From positions 62,001 to 126,000 of the forward strand of contig NZ_JAOXLP010000002.1 in NCBI RefSeq assembly GCF_025791835.1: a stretch of 64,000 nucleotides of DNA, read 5' to 3'. Below, piece after piece: positions 27,152 through 35,725 of this stretch. The notes beneath the pieces are model-generated. The model made no database searches and was not told the origin of the DNA. It saw nothing but the letters and a program-made list of their open reading frames with translations. Source of the stretch: Roseomonas xinghualingensis (lineage in GTDB: Bacteria > Pseudomonadota > Alphaproteobacteria > Acetobacterales > Acetobacteraceae). The position numbers and the translations under genes were made by a program. Numbering within the stretch: the stretch's first letter is position 1; each line of letters starts with the position of its first letter.

Positions 27152-27604
27152 GAGGCGATCCGATCCGGTTCCTGGACGGCCCAAGGGTATAAGGCGGTCC
27201 GGAGGGGGCGGATAGCGGCACTCCTGCAACAGAGATGCGCCAGGTGATAGCCAGCTGAAACCTGCCTCGGCTCCTGCTGGTTCAATTCTTGCTGGAAGTT
27301 GAGTTGCAAATCTGGTGGGGATGGAGGCGCGGAGAGGGGCGCGGATGCGCAAAAGAAAGGCGCCCGGTGAGGGGGGTCACCGGGCGCCGGGTACTCAACT
27401 TCCGATCGGAATTAGTCTTGGTCGGGTGAGCCGGCAGGGGGGGCCGGGTCACCGCCGGCGTTTTTAGGTCCGGCTTCCAAAGATTACCCGTATCCACAGC
27501 CGGAATGCAAAAGCCGAAGTTCTCATTTTGAACACAGTGGCGTGAGGGCTGCCCTTCGGGATCACACGCGGCGAGCGCATGAGTGCCGCCAATGCTATTC
27601 CGCT
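27152..27604. other. 453-base intergenic region with an orphan hairpin and a weak small ORF
   Basis: No recognisable gene. On the minus strand a 71-codon frame opens at GTG 27497 and runs to 27282, but it passes through the strong hairpin at 27359-27388 and resembles no family I know. The arrangement suggests that a short transcript starts on the minus strand between about 27400 and 27600 and ends at the hairpin. The left third (27152-27300) holds nothing that I can name. Confidence 0.5.
27350..27388 (-). terminator. rho-independent terminator without an assigned gene
   Basis: A perfect 12-bp stem (GGCGCCCGGTGA with TCACCGGGCGCC) and a 6-base loop. Read on the minus strand, it is followed by TTTCTTTT (27357-27350). 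This is one of the best terminators in the window. No gene ends just before it, so it probably terminates an unannotated small RNA or small ORF. Confidence 0.75.
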
Positions 27605-28411
27605 TTATTCTGCCGCGACGGTCAGCCTAACGGTTCCCTGACCCGCGCGGCGCGCTGCGAATTCGGCTGCCCTCTCGCCAAATCGATCGAAGATGCGCCG
27701 GGAGAGGGCGTCCCGGTCCCAGTCATATTCCGGGTGCCACTGTACCCCCATGGCGAAGCCCGGGGCGCCATCGATGCTGGCTGCCTCGATCGTCCCGTCC
27801 GGCGCCCAGGCCTCGGGCCGCAGCCGGGCGGCCGGGCGGGCGACGCCCTGGTTGTGCAGCGAGTTCACCGGCACGGCCATCGGGTCGTAGTCGAGCCCCG
27901 CCCAAAGGCGGGCGAGGTTGCTGCCAGGGGCCACCCGCACGGGATGGGCCTTGCCGGTCTTCACCCGCGCGATTGCCTGATCGGAGGGGGTGGAGTGGTC
28001 CAGCCGCCCTTCCATGTCCTGGATCCGCTGATCCAGTGAGCCGCCGAGCGCCACGTTCAATTCCTGGAAGCCGCGGCAGATGGCCAGCAGCGGCACCCCG
28101 GCAGCGATGGCCGCGCGGATCAGCGGCAGGGTGGTGGAGTCGCGGTCCCGGTCCTCCGGCGTGCCCTCCGCATGGTTGGGGCCGTCATAATAAACCGGGC
28201 AGACATTGGAGCGGCTGCCCGTCAGCAGCAGCCCATCCAGGCGGGAGAGGAGTTCGCGGGAGACATCCTCGCCGGCGGCGGGGAGCAGCACCGGCATCCC
28301 GCCCACCGGCCCGAGGACGACGCGGACATAGTGATCCGACGCCGCATGGTTCGGCATCCCGGTGGGGCCGAAGGGCTTCACGCAACAGGAAATGCCGATC
28401 AGGGGCCGCAT
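27605..28411 (-). CDS. class I glutamine amidotransferase-like hydrolase (PuuD/peptidase C26)
   Basis: A 268-residue protein of the gamma-glutamyl-gamma-aminobutyrate hydrolase family. PLIGISC opens the fold, the nucleophile elbow is LLAICRGFQELNVALGG with the catalytic Cys, and the catalytic His-Glu pair is GVQWHPEYD near the C-terminus. PuuD itself hydrolyses a gamma-glutamyl intermediate in putrescine degradation. No other put/puu genes are adjacent, so the substrate may be another gamma-glutamyl amide. It is transcribed alone. Confidence 0.87.
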   Translation of the reverse strand: MRPLIGISCCVKPFGPTGMPNHAASDHYVRVVLGPVGGMPVLLPAAGEDVSRELLSRLDGLLLTGSRSNVCPVYYDGPNHAEGTPEDRDRDSTTLPLIRAAIAAGVPLLAICRGFQELNVALGGSLDQRIQDMEGRLDHSTPSDQAIARVKTGKAHPVRVAPGSNLARLWAGLDYDPMAVPVNSLHNQGVARPAARLRPEAWAPDGTIEAASIDGAPGFAMGVQWHPEYDWDRDALSRRIFDRFGERAAEFAARRAGQGTVRLTVAAE

Positions 28412-28523
28412 GGACGGAAATGTTGCAGTTGCACCATGGCGCCTTCAAGGCAGAAGCCGCGCCGATTCCACAAATCTGGGAGGCGCCGGGCGGATGTGAC
28501 CCGCGCGCCTCAGTTCCTGTGGG

Positions 28524-29159
28524 TCAGTTGTTGTCGACGGGGGGCGAGAGGAAGCGCGGATCGTTGAAGTCGAAGCTGGCGCGGTTCAGCCGCACCCCAG
28601 TCTCGATGGCCGAGAGGGTAACACGCGTCGTGCGGCCCTGGCCGTCCACCACCAGCCACTGGCGCAGCTCCAGCGGGCTATCGGCGAAGACAAGGGTGAG
28701 GCGCCCCTCGGCGGCATTATTGGTGCGGTGGAGAGTGACCCGCAGCATCCCCTGTTCGCGCTGCACGCCCGTGACCGTGACATCGCCGGAGAGGCGGATC
28801 TGGTCCCGCAGCAGGATGCCGAGCGGGGTGGAGCCCACCGGCACGATGGAGGGCTGCCGCAGCTCCTTGTCGTAATGCATGAACTGCCCGGCATTGGCGA
28901 TCAGCAGCAGCGGCTCTGGCGGATCGTAGTCGAAGCGCATCCGCCCCGGGCGCCAGATGAGGGCCGTGCCCTGCGCCGTGGCGCCATTCTGGGCGATCTG
29001 GATGAAGCGGGCCCTTAGCGTGCTGAGGCCGTTGAGATAGGCCTCGACACGCTGGATGTCGGTGCGGTCCCGAGCGGAGAGGGCGGGGGCCTGTGCCAGG
29101 GCGGGGCTGGCCAGCAATGGCAGCAGGGGCAGGGTGGAGAGGATTTGGCGTCGGCGCAT
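28524..29159 (-). CDS. LolA-like outer-membrane lipoprotein carrier
   Basis: A 211-residue periplasmic protein. Signal peptide RRRQILSTLPLLPLLASPALA is followed by the LolA fold with ALIWRPGRMRFDY (the characteristic open-barrel strands), YDKELRQ, and a C-terminal half ending LNRASFDFNDPRF. LolA accepts lipoproteins from LolCDE and carries them to the outer membrane. Homologues in Alphaproteobacteria diverge from E. coli LolA, and some are of the LolA-like group. It is preceded by a divergent gene at 29330. Confidence 0.85.
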   Translation of the reverse strand: MRRRQILSTLPLLPLLASPALAQAPALSARDRTDIQRVEAYLNGLSTLRARFIQIAQNGATAQGTALIWRPGRMRFDYDPPEPLLLIANAGQFMHYDKELRQPSIVPVGSTPLGILLRDQIRLSGDVTVTGVQREQGMLRVTLHRTNNAAEGRLTLVFADSPLELRQWLVVDGQGRTTRVTLSAIETGVRLNRASFDFNDPRFLSPPVDNN

Positions 29160-29329
29160 GCTGCGGAGATGGCGCGCCCGCCGGCCTAGGTGAAGGGGCG
29201 GAACGCTTGTCCGTTAAGTAACGAGCAATCAACCCGGCTGTTTATCCAGCCATGCATGATGCCACCCCTTCGGATTCGGTCCTTATCTTCACCTCACCCG
29301 GTCTTACGTGAGCGGCGCGGGCAGGCGGC

Positions 29330-29899
29330 ATGCCTCCCGCCGCGGTGATGGTGGTTTCGGTGCCGTCAGAACAGCTGAGATCGCTGTCCTCCTTTCTCCA
29401 CTCGCTGGCTTGCTCGCGCGCGGCGGGCGATGTGGCTGTGGCGCCTGGTGCGCTGGCTGTGCTGATCCTGACGGATGAGGCGGCGGGCCACTCCATGGCC
29501 GAGGCCATGGACCCGGAGTATCCCTTTGCGCTGCGTGTGGAGGCCGGGCCGGATGGCGTGGCCGAAGCGACCCGCCGCGCGGCCGCCTGGGCCCGCTCCC
29601 TAGGGGCAGCGGGTGTTCCGGTGCTGTTTGCCCCGGTGAGCCGGCCCGTGGAGCCGCGCTGGGTCCATGGGGTGCTCGCGTTGTTGCGGGATGGCGCAGA
29701 TCTGGTGATGCCCCGGCGCTCCTTCTGGGAACGACTCTTCGCTCGGCCGGCCTTGCCGGTGGCACTGTCTCACCAGGCGCAAGGAAGGATAGAGCAGTGG
29801 TCGGCACAGGGCGCCGCAGGGCAGGGCGCTGCCTGGACGCGCTGGAATCCGCCCTGGCGGCGCCCCGCCATGGCCGGGCTGCGCGCGGTGACGCTCTGA
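29330..29899 (+). CDS. degenerate glycosyltransferase-like protein
   Basis: A 189-residue protein with no exact family. Its middle part (about residues 70-130) has the flow of a family 2 glycosyltransferase: an arginine-containing helix ATRRAAAWARSLG, a strand ending VPVLFAPVSRPVEPRWVHG and then LLRDGADLVMPRR. Where real enzymes have DXD (for instance FLDSDSRP) this protein has FAPVSRP, so the metal-binding motif is lost. It ends early compared with full enzymes. No good ribosome site decides the start. It could be a relic or a small non-catalytic relative. Confidence 0.5.
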   Translation: MPPAAVMVVSVPSEQLRSLSSFLHSLACSRAAGDVAVAPGALAVLILTDEAAGHSMAEAMDPEYPFALRVEAGPDGVAEATRRAAAWARSLGAAGVPVLFAPVSRPVEPRWVHGVLALLRDGADLVMPRRSFWERLFARPALPVALSHQAQGRIEQWSAQGAAGQGAAWTRWNPPWRRPAMAGLRAVTL

Positions 29900-30330
29900 G
29901 AGGGCATACCGCGCAACCTGGGCGGCGCGATCCCGGATCATTGCGTCCGTGCATGATTCCCAGCATGGCTGAGCCTGGACAGATCAGTCCGGTGACTTGA
30001 AGACTCCAGGCAGACCGGCGGGGATGGCAGGTCTTCCATGCGGTGGTGGATGAGCACCTCCACTCCATACCGACCGGCATGGTGGATCATGTGCCCAAGG
30101 CCCAAGCTGTGGGTCTGGGCCAGGATATCCGGCGGTTCGTTCCGCCTCTGTGGCGGCAGCTAACCTTGTGCGGAAAGCCGCCGCGTGATTAGTGTCCGGT
30201 TGCGTTCCGCCCCGCGTTTGCGCGGGGTGGAACATGTCAGGTGCGCGACGCGCCTGGCAGTGGATTTGGAGCGGAGCGTGCCGCCCGGCGCGCGGTGCGC
30301 CCGGACGGAATACGGGATCAGGACGGCGGA
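29900..30330. other. 431-base intergenic region upstream of the oxidase operon
   Basis: No recognisable gene or strong hairpin. Two open frames cross it on both strands without a plausible start or any similarity known to me. It is the only place for the cox promoter, which should lie in the last 150 bases. I see no convincing -35/-10 pair. Confidence 0.4.
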
Positions 30331-31227
30331 ATGCGGCGGATTCTCTCGACAGCCCTGGCTTTGATGTTAATGGCCGGGAGTGGCGCGATGGCACAGTCGC
30401 CGCCGCCGGCCCCCGATGGGGAGGCGATCGGCGCGCCGGTGCCTTGGGGCATCGATCTTCAGGACGCCATGGGGCCCGTGAAGGAGGCCATCCATGACTT
30501 CAACAGCCTTGTTCTCTGGATCATCATCGGCATCGTCATCTTCGTGGCGGCGCTGCTGGCCTGGGTGATCTGGCGCTACGACGCCCGGCGCAACCCGGTG
30601 CCGTCCCGCACCAGCCACAACTCCATACTCGAGATCGCCTGGACCGTGGTCCCGGTGCTGATCCTGCTGGTGATCGCCATCCCGTCCTTCCGCCTGATCT
30701 ACTACGAGGACCGGGCGCGCGACGCGGATCTGACGGTCAACGTGCAGGGCCGTCAGTGGTACTGGAACTATGGCTACCCCGATCATGGGAACTTCAGCTT
30801 CGACAGCTATCCGGTCGCGGATAACGAGATCCGTCCCGGCCAGATCGCCAAGCTGTCCGTGGACAATCCGCTGGTGGTCCCCGTCGGCGCGACCGTCCGG
30901 GTGCTGACCACCGGGCATGACGTGATCCACTCCTTCTTCGTGCCCAGCCTGGGCGTGCAGAAGTACACCATCCCCGGTCGCACCCTGGAGACCTGGTTCC
31001 GCGCTGACCGCGCCGGCACCTTCTACGGCCAGTGCAACCAGATTTGCGGCAACAACCACTGGTTCATGCCGATCGCGGTTCGCGCTGTGCCGCAGGCCGA
31101 GTTCGACGCCTGGGTCGCCGAGGCCCGTACGAAGTTCGCCGAGGGCCGCGCCCCCGGCTGGCCTGAGCGTGACCGCACGACCGAGGTCGCTGCCATCACC
31201 GATCCCTCCGCGGAGGCCCGCCGGTAA
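30331..31227 (+). CDS. coxB: cytochrome c oxidase subunit II (CoxB/CtaC)
   Basis: A 298-residue subunit of the aa3 oxidase. A signal peptide (to about residue 21) is followed by two membrane helices (about 61-80 and 104-124), then the periplasmic cupredoxin domain with aromatic patch QGRQWYWNYGYP. CuA ligands are His200, Cys235, Cys239, His243 and Met246. The residue between the cysteines that is normally Glu is Gln237 (GQCNQICG). Electrons from cytochrome c enter here. Start at 30331 gives the proper signal peptide; a longer frame from 30241 does not. It is the first gene of the cox operon. Confidence 0.93.
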   Translation: MRRILSTALALMLMAGSGAMAQSPPPAPDGEAIGAPVPWGIDLQDAMGPVKEAIHDFNSLVLWIIIGIVIFVAALLAWVIWRYDARRNPVPSRTSHNSILEIAWTVVPVLILLVIAIPSFRLIYYEDRARDADLTVNVQGRQWYWNYGYPDHGNFSFDSYPVADNEIRPGQIAKLSVDNPLVVPVGATVRVLTTGHDVIHSFFVPSLGVQKYTIPGRTLETWFRADRAGTFYGQCNQICGNNHWFMPIAVRAVPQAEFDAWVAEARTKFAEGRAPGWPERDRTTEVAAITDPSAEARR

Positions 31228-31251
31228 GGCGGCCTGACAGGAAGAACACCC

Positions 31252-32850
31252 ATGGCGCACGCCGCGCACGATACCCCTCACGGGCACGACCATCACGACC
31301 ACACGCCAGGTTTCCTGGCGCGTTGGTTCTTCTCGACCAATCACAAGGACATCGGCACCCTCTACATCATCTTCGCGGTGGTGGCCTCCTTCGTCGGCAT
31401 CGGCCTGTCGATGCTGATGCGGCTTGAGCTGCAGAACCCGGGGATGCAGTTCTTCGCCGACGGCCAGATGTGGAACGTCGCCGTCACTGCCCATGGCATC
31501 CTGATGGTGTTCTACGTCGTCATGCCCGCGCTGATCGGCGGCTTCGGCAACTGGTTCGTGCCGATCATGATCGGCGCGCCGGACATGGCCTTCCCGCGCC
31601 TGAACAACATCTCCTTCTGGCTGCTGGTCCCAGCCCTGCTCCTGACGATCGGCAGCCTTTTCGTGGGCGGCACCGGCACGGGCTGGACGCTGTACCCCCC
31701 GCTGTCCGACAGCCAGTACCAGGGCGGCCCGGGCCTCGACATGGCCCTGTTCGGCCTGCACCTGGCTGGCGCCTCCTCGATCCTGGGCGCGGCCAACTTC
31801 ATCACCACCATCTTCAACATGCGCGCCCCGGGCATGACGCTGCACAAGATGCCGCTCTTCGTGTGGGGCATGCTGGTCACCGCCTTCCTGCTGCTGCTGT
31901 CCGTGCCCGTCCTGGGCGGCGCGATCACCATGCTGATCACGGACCGCAACTTCGGCACGGCCTTCTTCAAGCCTGAGGGTGGCGGCGACCCGGTGCTGTT
32001 CCAGCACCTGTTCTGGTTCTTCGGCCACCCCGAAGTCTACATCATGATCCTGCCGGCCTTCGGCATCATCTCGCACATCCTGTCCACCTTCAGCCGCAAG
32101 CCGATCTTCGGTTACCTGGGCATGGCCTACGCCATGGTCGCGATCGGCGTGGTGGGCTTCGTGGTGTGGGCGCACCACATGTTCACCTCGGGCATCTCGG
32201 TGGACACGCGCGCCTACTTCATGGCCGCAACGATGATCATCGCCGTCCCCACGGGCATCAAGATCTTCTCCTGGATCGCCACGATGTGGGGCGGGTCGTT
32301 GACCTTCAAGACGCCGATGCTCTTTGCCATCGGCTTCGTCTTCCTGTTCACTGTCGGCGGCGTCACGGGCGTGAAGCTGGCCAATGCCGGCGTCGACCAG
32401 ATCCTGCACAACACCTATTACGTCATCGCGCACTTCCACTACGTGCTGTCGCTGGGCGCCGTCTTCGGCATCTATGCCGGCTTCTACTACTGGATCGGCA
32501 AGATGAGCGGCTACCAGTACCCGGAGTTCTGGGGGAAGGTGCATTTCTGGCTCACCTTCGTGGGCGTGAACCTGACCTTCTTCCCGATGCACTTCCTGGG
32601 TGCCCAGGGCATGCCGCGTCGCTATCCGGACTATCCGGATGCCTTTACGGGCTGGAACGTGGTGGCCTCGATCGGCTCCTACATCTCCGGCGTGTCGTTC
32701 CTGCTCTTCATCTTCGTGGTCGTCCTGACCTTCCTGCGGAAGGAGAAGGCCGCCGCCAATCCCTGGGGTGAGGGTGCGACGACGCTGGAATGGCAGGTTT
32801 CCTCCCCGCCGCCCTTCCATACCTTCGACGAGCTGCCCCGCATTCGCTAA
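31252..32850 (+). CDS. coxA: cytochrome c oxidase subunit I (CoxA/CtaD)
   Basis: A 532-residue heme-copper oxidase subunit I of type A1. The D-channel region is [20 protein letters not shown], the end-of-channel glutamate and CuB histidine-tyrosine lie in [15 protein letters not shown], the histidine pair in [11 protein letters not shown], the K-channel lysine in [16 protein letters not shown], and the heme-ligand histidines in [15 protein letters not shown]. It reduces O2 to water while pumping protons. The His-rich N-terminus ([12 protein letters not shown]) is long but seen in relatives. It starts 24 bases after coxB. Confidence 0.97.
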   Translation: MAHAAHDTPHGHDHHDHTPGFLARWFFSTNHKDIGTLYIIFAVVASFVGIGLSMLMRLELQNPGMQFFADGQMWNVAVTAHGILMVFYVVMPALIGGFGNWFVPIMIGAPDMAFPRLNNISFWLLVPALLLTIGSLFVGGTGTGWTLYPPLSDSQYQGGPGLDMALFGLHLAGASSILGAANFITTIFNMRAPGMTLHKMPLFVWGMLVTAFLLLLSVPVLGGAITMLITDRNFGTAFFKPEGGGDPVLFQHLFWFFGHPEVYIMILPAFGIISHILSTFSRKPIFGYLGMAYAMVAIGVVGFVVWAHHMFTSGISVDTRAYFMAATMIIAVPTGIKIFSWIATMWGGSLTFKTPMLFAIGFVFLFTVGGVTGVKLANAGVDQILHNTYYVIAHFHYVLSLGAVFGIYAGFYYWIGKMSGYQYPEFWGKVHFWLTFVGVNLTFFPMHFLGAQGMPRRYPDYPDAFTGWNVVASIGSYISGVSFLLFIFVVVLTFLRKEKAAANPWGEGATTLEWQVSSPPPFHTFDELPRIR

Positions 32851-32907
32851 GGCAGGAATTGCTTCCCCGTTGCGGTTCACCGCCCTGGGGGGGTATGGAG
32901 CGTCACC

Positions 32908-33864
32908 ATGAGTGACCTGATCGAGAGGGGGGCCACGGCCCCCCTCGCCGTTTCCGCCGACTGGTCGGAACTGCGTGACTGGATTGCACTGCTCAAGCCG
33001 CGGGTGATGACCCTGGTGGTTTTCACCGGGGCTGTGGGGCTGGCTGTCGCGCCGGGTCACATCCACCCGCTGCTGGGCGCTGTCGCCATCCTCTGCATCG
33101 CCCTGGGCGCGGGCGCCGCGGGCTGTATCAACATGTGGTACGACCGCGATATTGATGCGGTCATGCGCCGCACCATCCGCCGCCCCATCCCGGCAGGCCG
33201 GATCGCGCCCGAGGCCGCGCTGGCCTTCGGCGTGTTCCTCTCGGGCTTTTCCGTGGTGCTGATGGGGCTGGTCACCAACTGGGTGGCCGGGGCCTGGCTC
33301 GCCGGCTCGATCCTCTATTATGTCTTCATCTACACCATGTGGCTGAAGCGCCGGACGCCACAGAACATCGTCATCGGTGGCGCTGCCGGCGCCTTCCCGC
33401 CCATCATCGGCTGGGTGGCGGTCACGGGCGGGGTGGATGTGCTGCCCCTGATCCTCTTCGCTATCGTCTTCTTCTGGACGCCGCCGCATTTCTGGTCGCT
33501 CAGCCTCTGGGCGCATGACGACTATCAGCGGGCCGGGGTGCCCATGCTGCCGGTGGTCTCCGGCGCGCGTGAGACGCGGCGCCAGATCATGCTCTACACG
33601 GTGTTGCTCGCCCCTCTCGGCCTGCTGCCGACGCTGCTCGGGCTGGCGGGCTGGGTCTATGGCGCCTTCGCCCTGTCGCTCGGCGCCGGCTTCCTGTTCC
33701 ATGCCTGGCGCGTGCTGAGGGAGCCCCAGGATGCCGCCGGGGTGAGCCTTGCCGGGGACACCGCCGCACGTGCGGCCTTCCGCTTCTCGCTCCTTCACCT
33801 CGCTGGGCTGTTCACGGCCCTGACGCTCGACCATTGGCTGCGTGCAGCCGGGATGATTCACTGA
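32908..33864 (+). CDS. ctaB: protoheme IX farnesyltransferase
   Basis: A 318-residue polytopic UbiA-family prenyltransferase that converts heme B to heme O for the oxidase. The first aspartate motif is NMWYDRDIDAVMRRT, followed by the heme-O-synthase pattern RRPIPAGRI, and the second motif region is LWAHDDYQRAGVPMLPVV. LLKPRVMTLVVFTG opens the first membrane helix. It lies 57 bases after coxA and overlaps the small gene that follows by one base. Confidence 0.95.
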   Translation: MSDLIERGATAPLAVSADWSELRDWIALLKPRVMTLVVFTGAVGLAVAPGHIHPLLGAVAILCIALGAGAAGCINMWYDRDIDAVMRRTIRRPIPAGRIAPEAALAFGVFLSGFSVVLMGLVTNWVAGAWLAGSILYYVFIYTMWLKRRTPQNIVIGGAAGAFPPIIGWVAVTGGVDVLPLILFAIVFFWTPPHFWSLSLWAHDDYQRAGVPMLPVVSGARETRRQIMLYTVLLAPLGLLPTLLGLAGWVYGAFALSLGAGFLFHAWRVLREPQDAAGVSLAGDTAARAAFRFSLLHLAGLFTALTLDHWLRAAGMIH

Positions 33865-34025
33865 TGCCAGCCGAGAATGCCCCCCCCACCATGACCAAGG
33901 AGGAGGAGGCTGCCTTCCTCCGCCGCCGTCGGGGCCGGAACATCGCTCTGATCGTCGTGCTGATCGGATTGGTGGTGCTGTTCTACATGATCACCATGGC
34001 GAAGCTGACCTCCTCCGGGGGTTAA
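33864..34025 (+). CDS. small single-span membrane protein of the oxidase operon (CoxF-like)
   Basis: A 53-residue protein with a charged N-terminus (KEEEAAFLRRRRGRN), one membrane segment (IALIVVLIGLVVLFYMIT) and a short tail. Its ATG overlaps the ctaB stop (TGATG) and it sits just before ctaG. Small proteins with this layout occur at the same place in many alphaproteobacterial aa3 operons, where they are called CoxF or an assembly protein; the exact role is unknown. Short but clearly coding from context. Confidence 0.75.
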   Translation: MPAENAPPTMTKEEEAAFLRRRRGRNIALIVVLIGLVVLFYMITMAKLTSSGG

Positions 34026-34039
34026 GGGAGACAGGGACG

Positions 34040-34660
34040 ATGGATCGCAGGGACGAGCTGGCACGCCGCAACCGGCGGGTCGGCTTCGCGGCCTTGGGGA
34101 CGGTGGTGGGGATGGTTGGCCTCTCCTTTGCCGCCGTGCCGCTGTACGACGCCTTCTGCCGCCTGACGGGCTATAACGGCACGGTGCAGACCGGGGGGGG
34201 CAGCGCCCCTGGCGCGGTGGAACGGCAGGTGACGGTGCGCTTTGCCGCCAACACCCATCCTTCTCTGCCCTGGCGCTTCGAGGCGGCGCAGAACGCCATT
34301 CCCATCCATCTCGGTGAGGAGGGCCTGGCCTTCTACCGCGCCGCCAACAACGCGGACCGGCCAGTGGAGGGCGTGGCCACCTACAACGTCACGCCCGAGA
34401 TTGTTGGGAAGTATTTCCAGAAGGTCGCCTGCTTCTGCTTTGACGCGCAGACGCTGCAGCCCGGCCAATCCGTCGAAATGCCGGTGAGCTTCTGGGTGGA
34501 TCCCGCCATGGCGCAGGATCCGGCGACGCGGGATATCCGCACCATCACACTGAACTACACCTTCTTCCGGACGCTCGCGGATGCCGAGCGGGCGGGCGTG
34601 CTCGCCAGCGCCGGGCCGCATGTGGGGCGGGCGGGCGGACAGCCCACCGCCACCCGCTAG
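34040..34660 (+). CDS. ctaG: cytochrome c oxidase assembly protein CtaG/Cox11
   Basis: A 206-residue CuB-inserting chaperone. One N-terminal membrane helix (about 15-35) ends at VPLYDAFCRLTGYNG, a conserved Cox11 motif. The periplasmic beta domain carries the copper-binding motif CFCF (FQKVACFCFDAQTL), followed by PVSFWVDP and ITLNYTFF. It starts 14 bases after the small membrane protein. Alanine-glycine-rich C-terminal tail has no evident role. Confidence 0.95.
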   Translation: MDRRDELARRNRRVGFAALGTVVGMVGLSFAAVPLYDAFCRLTGYNGTVQTGGGSAPGAVERQVTVRFAANTHPSLPWRFEAAQNAIPIHLGEEGLAFYRAANNADRPVEGVATYNVTPEIVGKYFQKVACFCFDAQTLQPGQSVEMPVSFWVDPAMAQDPATRDIRTITLNYTFFRTLADAERAGVLASAGPHVGRAGGQPTATR

Positions 34661-34722
34661 ATAGCCGGGCCGGCGGGTTCCGCCGGTCCAACCCTTGATC
34701 CTTCTGTCCGTTTGGGAGATTG

Positions 34723-35640
34723 ATGGCCCAGACGCCCCGGGGCTCCGGCCCAGCATCACCAGGACGCGCGATGGCTTCCCTCGATACCACCACGGCCGAC
34801 ATCACGCTCGATCCCAGCGAGCCGCCGCCGCCTAACAAGCACCCATACCATCTGGTGGACCCGTCCCCGTGGCCGCTCACCACCTCCTTCTCGGCCGGCG
34901 CGCTGCTGCTCGGGATCGTGATGTGGGCCCATTACAACATCCACTGGGTGCTGGGGGTGGGGCTGCTTGGCGTGCTCCTCTCCATGTTCTTCTGGTTCCG
35001 CGACGTCATCCGCGAATCGAAGCAGCCCGGCGTGCACACTCCGATCGTGCGGATCGGCATGCGCTACGGCATGGCGCTCTTCATCGCCTCCGAGGTGATG
35101 TTCTTCGTCGCCTTCTTCTGGGCCTACTTCCACTTCGCGCTCTATCCGGAGCATGTCTCCGGCGCCGAGACCGCGATCTGGCCGCCCAAGGGCATCCTCA
35201 CCTTCGATCCCTTCGGCCTGCCCTTCCTGAATACGATGATCCTGCTGCTCTCCGGCTGCACGGTGACCTGGGCGCATCACGCGCTGGTTCAGGGTGACCG
35301 GAAGGGCCTGATCCAGGGCCTGTCGATCACCGTGGCCCTGGGCGTGTTCTTCACGGTGCTACAGGCGGTGGAATATGCCGAGGCCCCCTTCGCTTTCGCG
35401 GGCGGCGGCATCTATCCCTCCACCTTCTTCCTGGCCACTGGCTTCCACGGCTTCCATGTGATCGTCGGCACGATCTTCCTGGCCGTCTGCCTGCTCCGCG
35501 CCCGGCGGGGAGACTTCACCCCGCGCCGGCACTTCGGCTTCGAGGCGGCTGCCTGGTACTGGCACTTCGTGGACGTGGTGTGGCTCTTCCTCTTCATCTG
35601 CATCTACGTCTGGGGCGTGGGCGAAATCGTCCAGCACTAA
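34723..35640 (+). CDS. coxC: cytochrome c oxidase subunit III
   Basis: A 305-residue subunit with seven predicted helices. Conserved parts are HPYHLVDPSPWPLT at the start of the first helix, FWAYFHFALYPE, VTWAHHALVQGDRKG, and TGFHGFHVIVGTIFL followed by FEAAAWYWHFVDVVWLFLF. ATG at 34723 has GGGAG 4 bases upstream; the frame also allows ATG at 34771 and homology itself begins only near residue 30. It ends the operon, just before a strong terminator. Confidence 0.95.
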   Translation: MAQTPRGSGPASPGRAMASLDTTTADITLDPSEPPPPNKHPYHLVDPSPWPLTTSFSAGALLLGIVMWAHYNIHWVLGVGLLGVLLSMFFWFRDVIRESKQPGVHTPIVRIGMRYGMALFIASEVMFFVAFFWAYFHFALYPEHVSGAETAIWPPKGILTFDPFGLPFLNTMILLLSGCTVTWAHHALVQGDRKGLIQGLSITVALGVFFTVLQAVEYAEAPFAFAGGGIYPSTFFLATGFHGFHVIVGTIFLAVCLLRARRGDFTPRRHFGFEAAAWYWHFVDVVWLFLFICIYVWGVGEIVQH

Positions 35641-35663
35641 GGCTCCCCCCGGTCCCACTTCAG

Positions 35664-35700
35664 AACCCCGTCCGGCCCGCCGGGCGGGGTTCTTGTTTTT
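35664..35700 (+). terminator. rho-independent terminator of the cox operon
   Basis: A 12-bp stem (AACCCCGTCCGG with CCGGGCGGGGTT, one G-U pair) and a 4-base loop, followed at once by CTTGTTTTT. It lies 24 bases after the coxC stop and separates the operon from the SURF1 gene. Confidence 0.9.
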
Positions 35701-35725
35701 GGGCCCGGCTTACGAAAGGTATCCC

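Noticed and set aside
29984..30330. Open frames on both strands upstream of coxB
   Set aside because: No start with a ribosome site, no family likeness and no compositional support; likely just the promoter region.
30367..33861. An 1164-codon frame on the minus strand across the cox operon
   Set aside because: It is the exact shadow of coxB, coxA and ctaB, which are certain genes. Composition (His/Asp/Gly/Arg-rich) is not protein-like.
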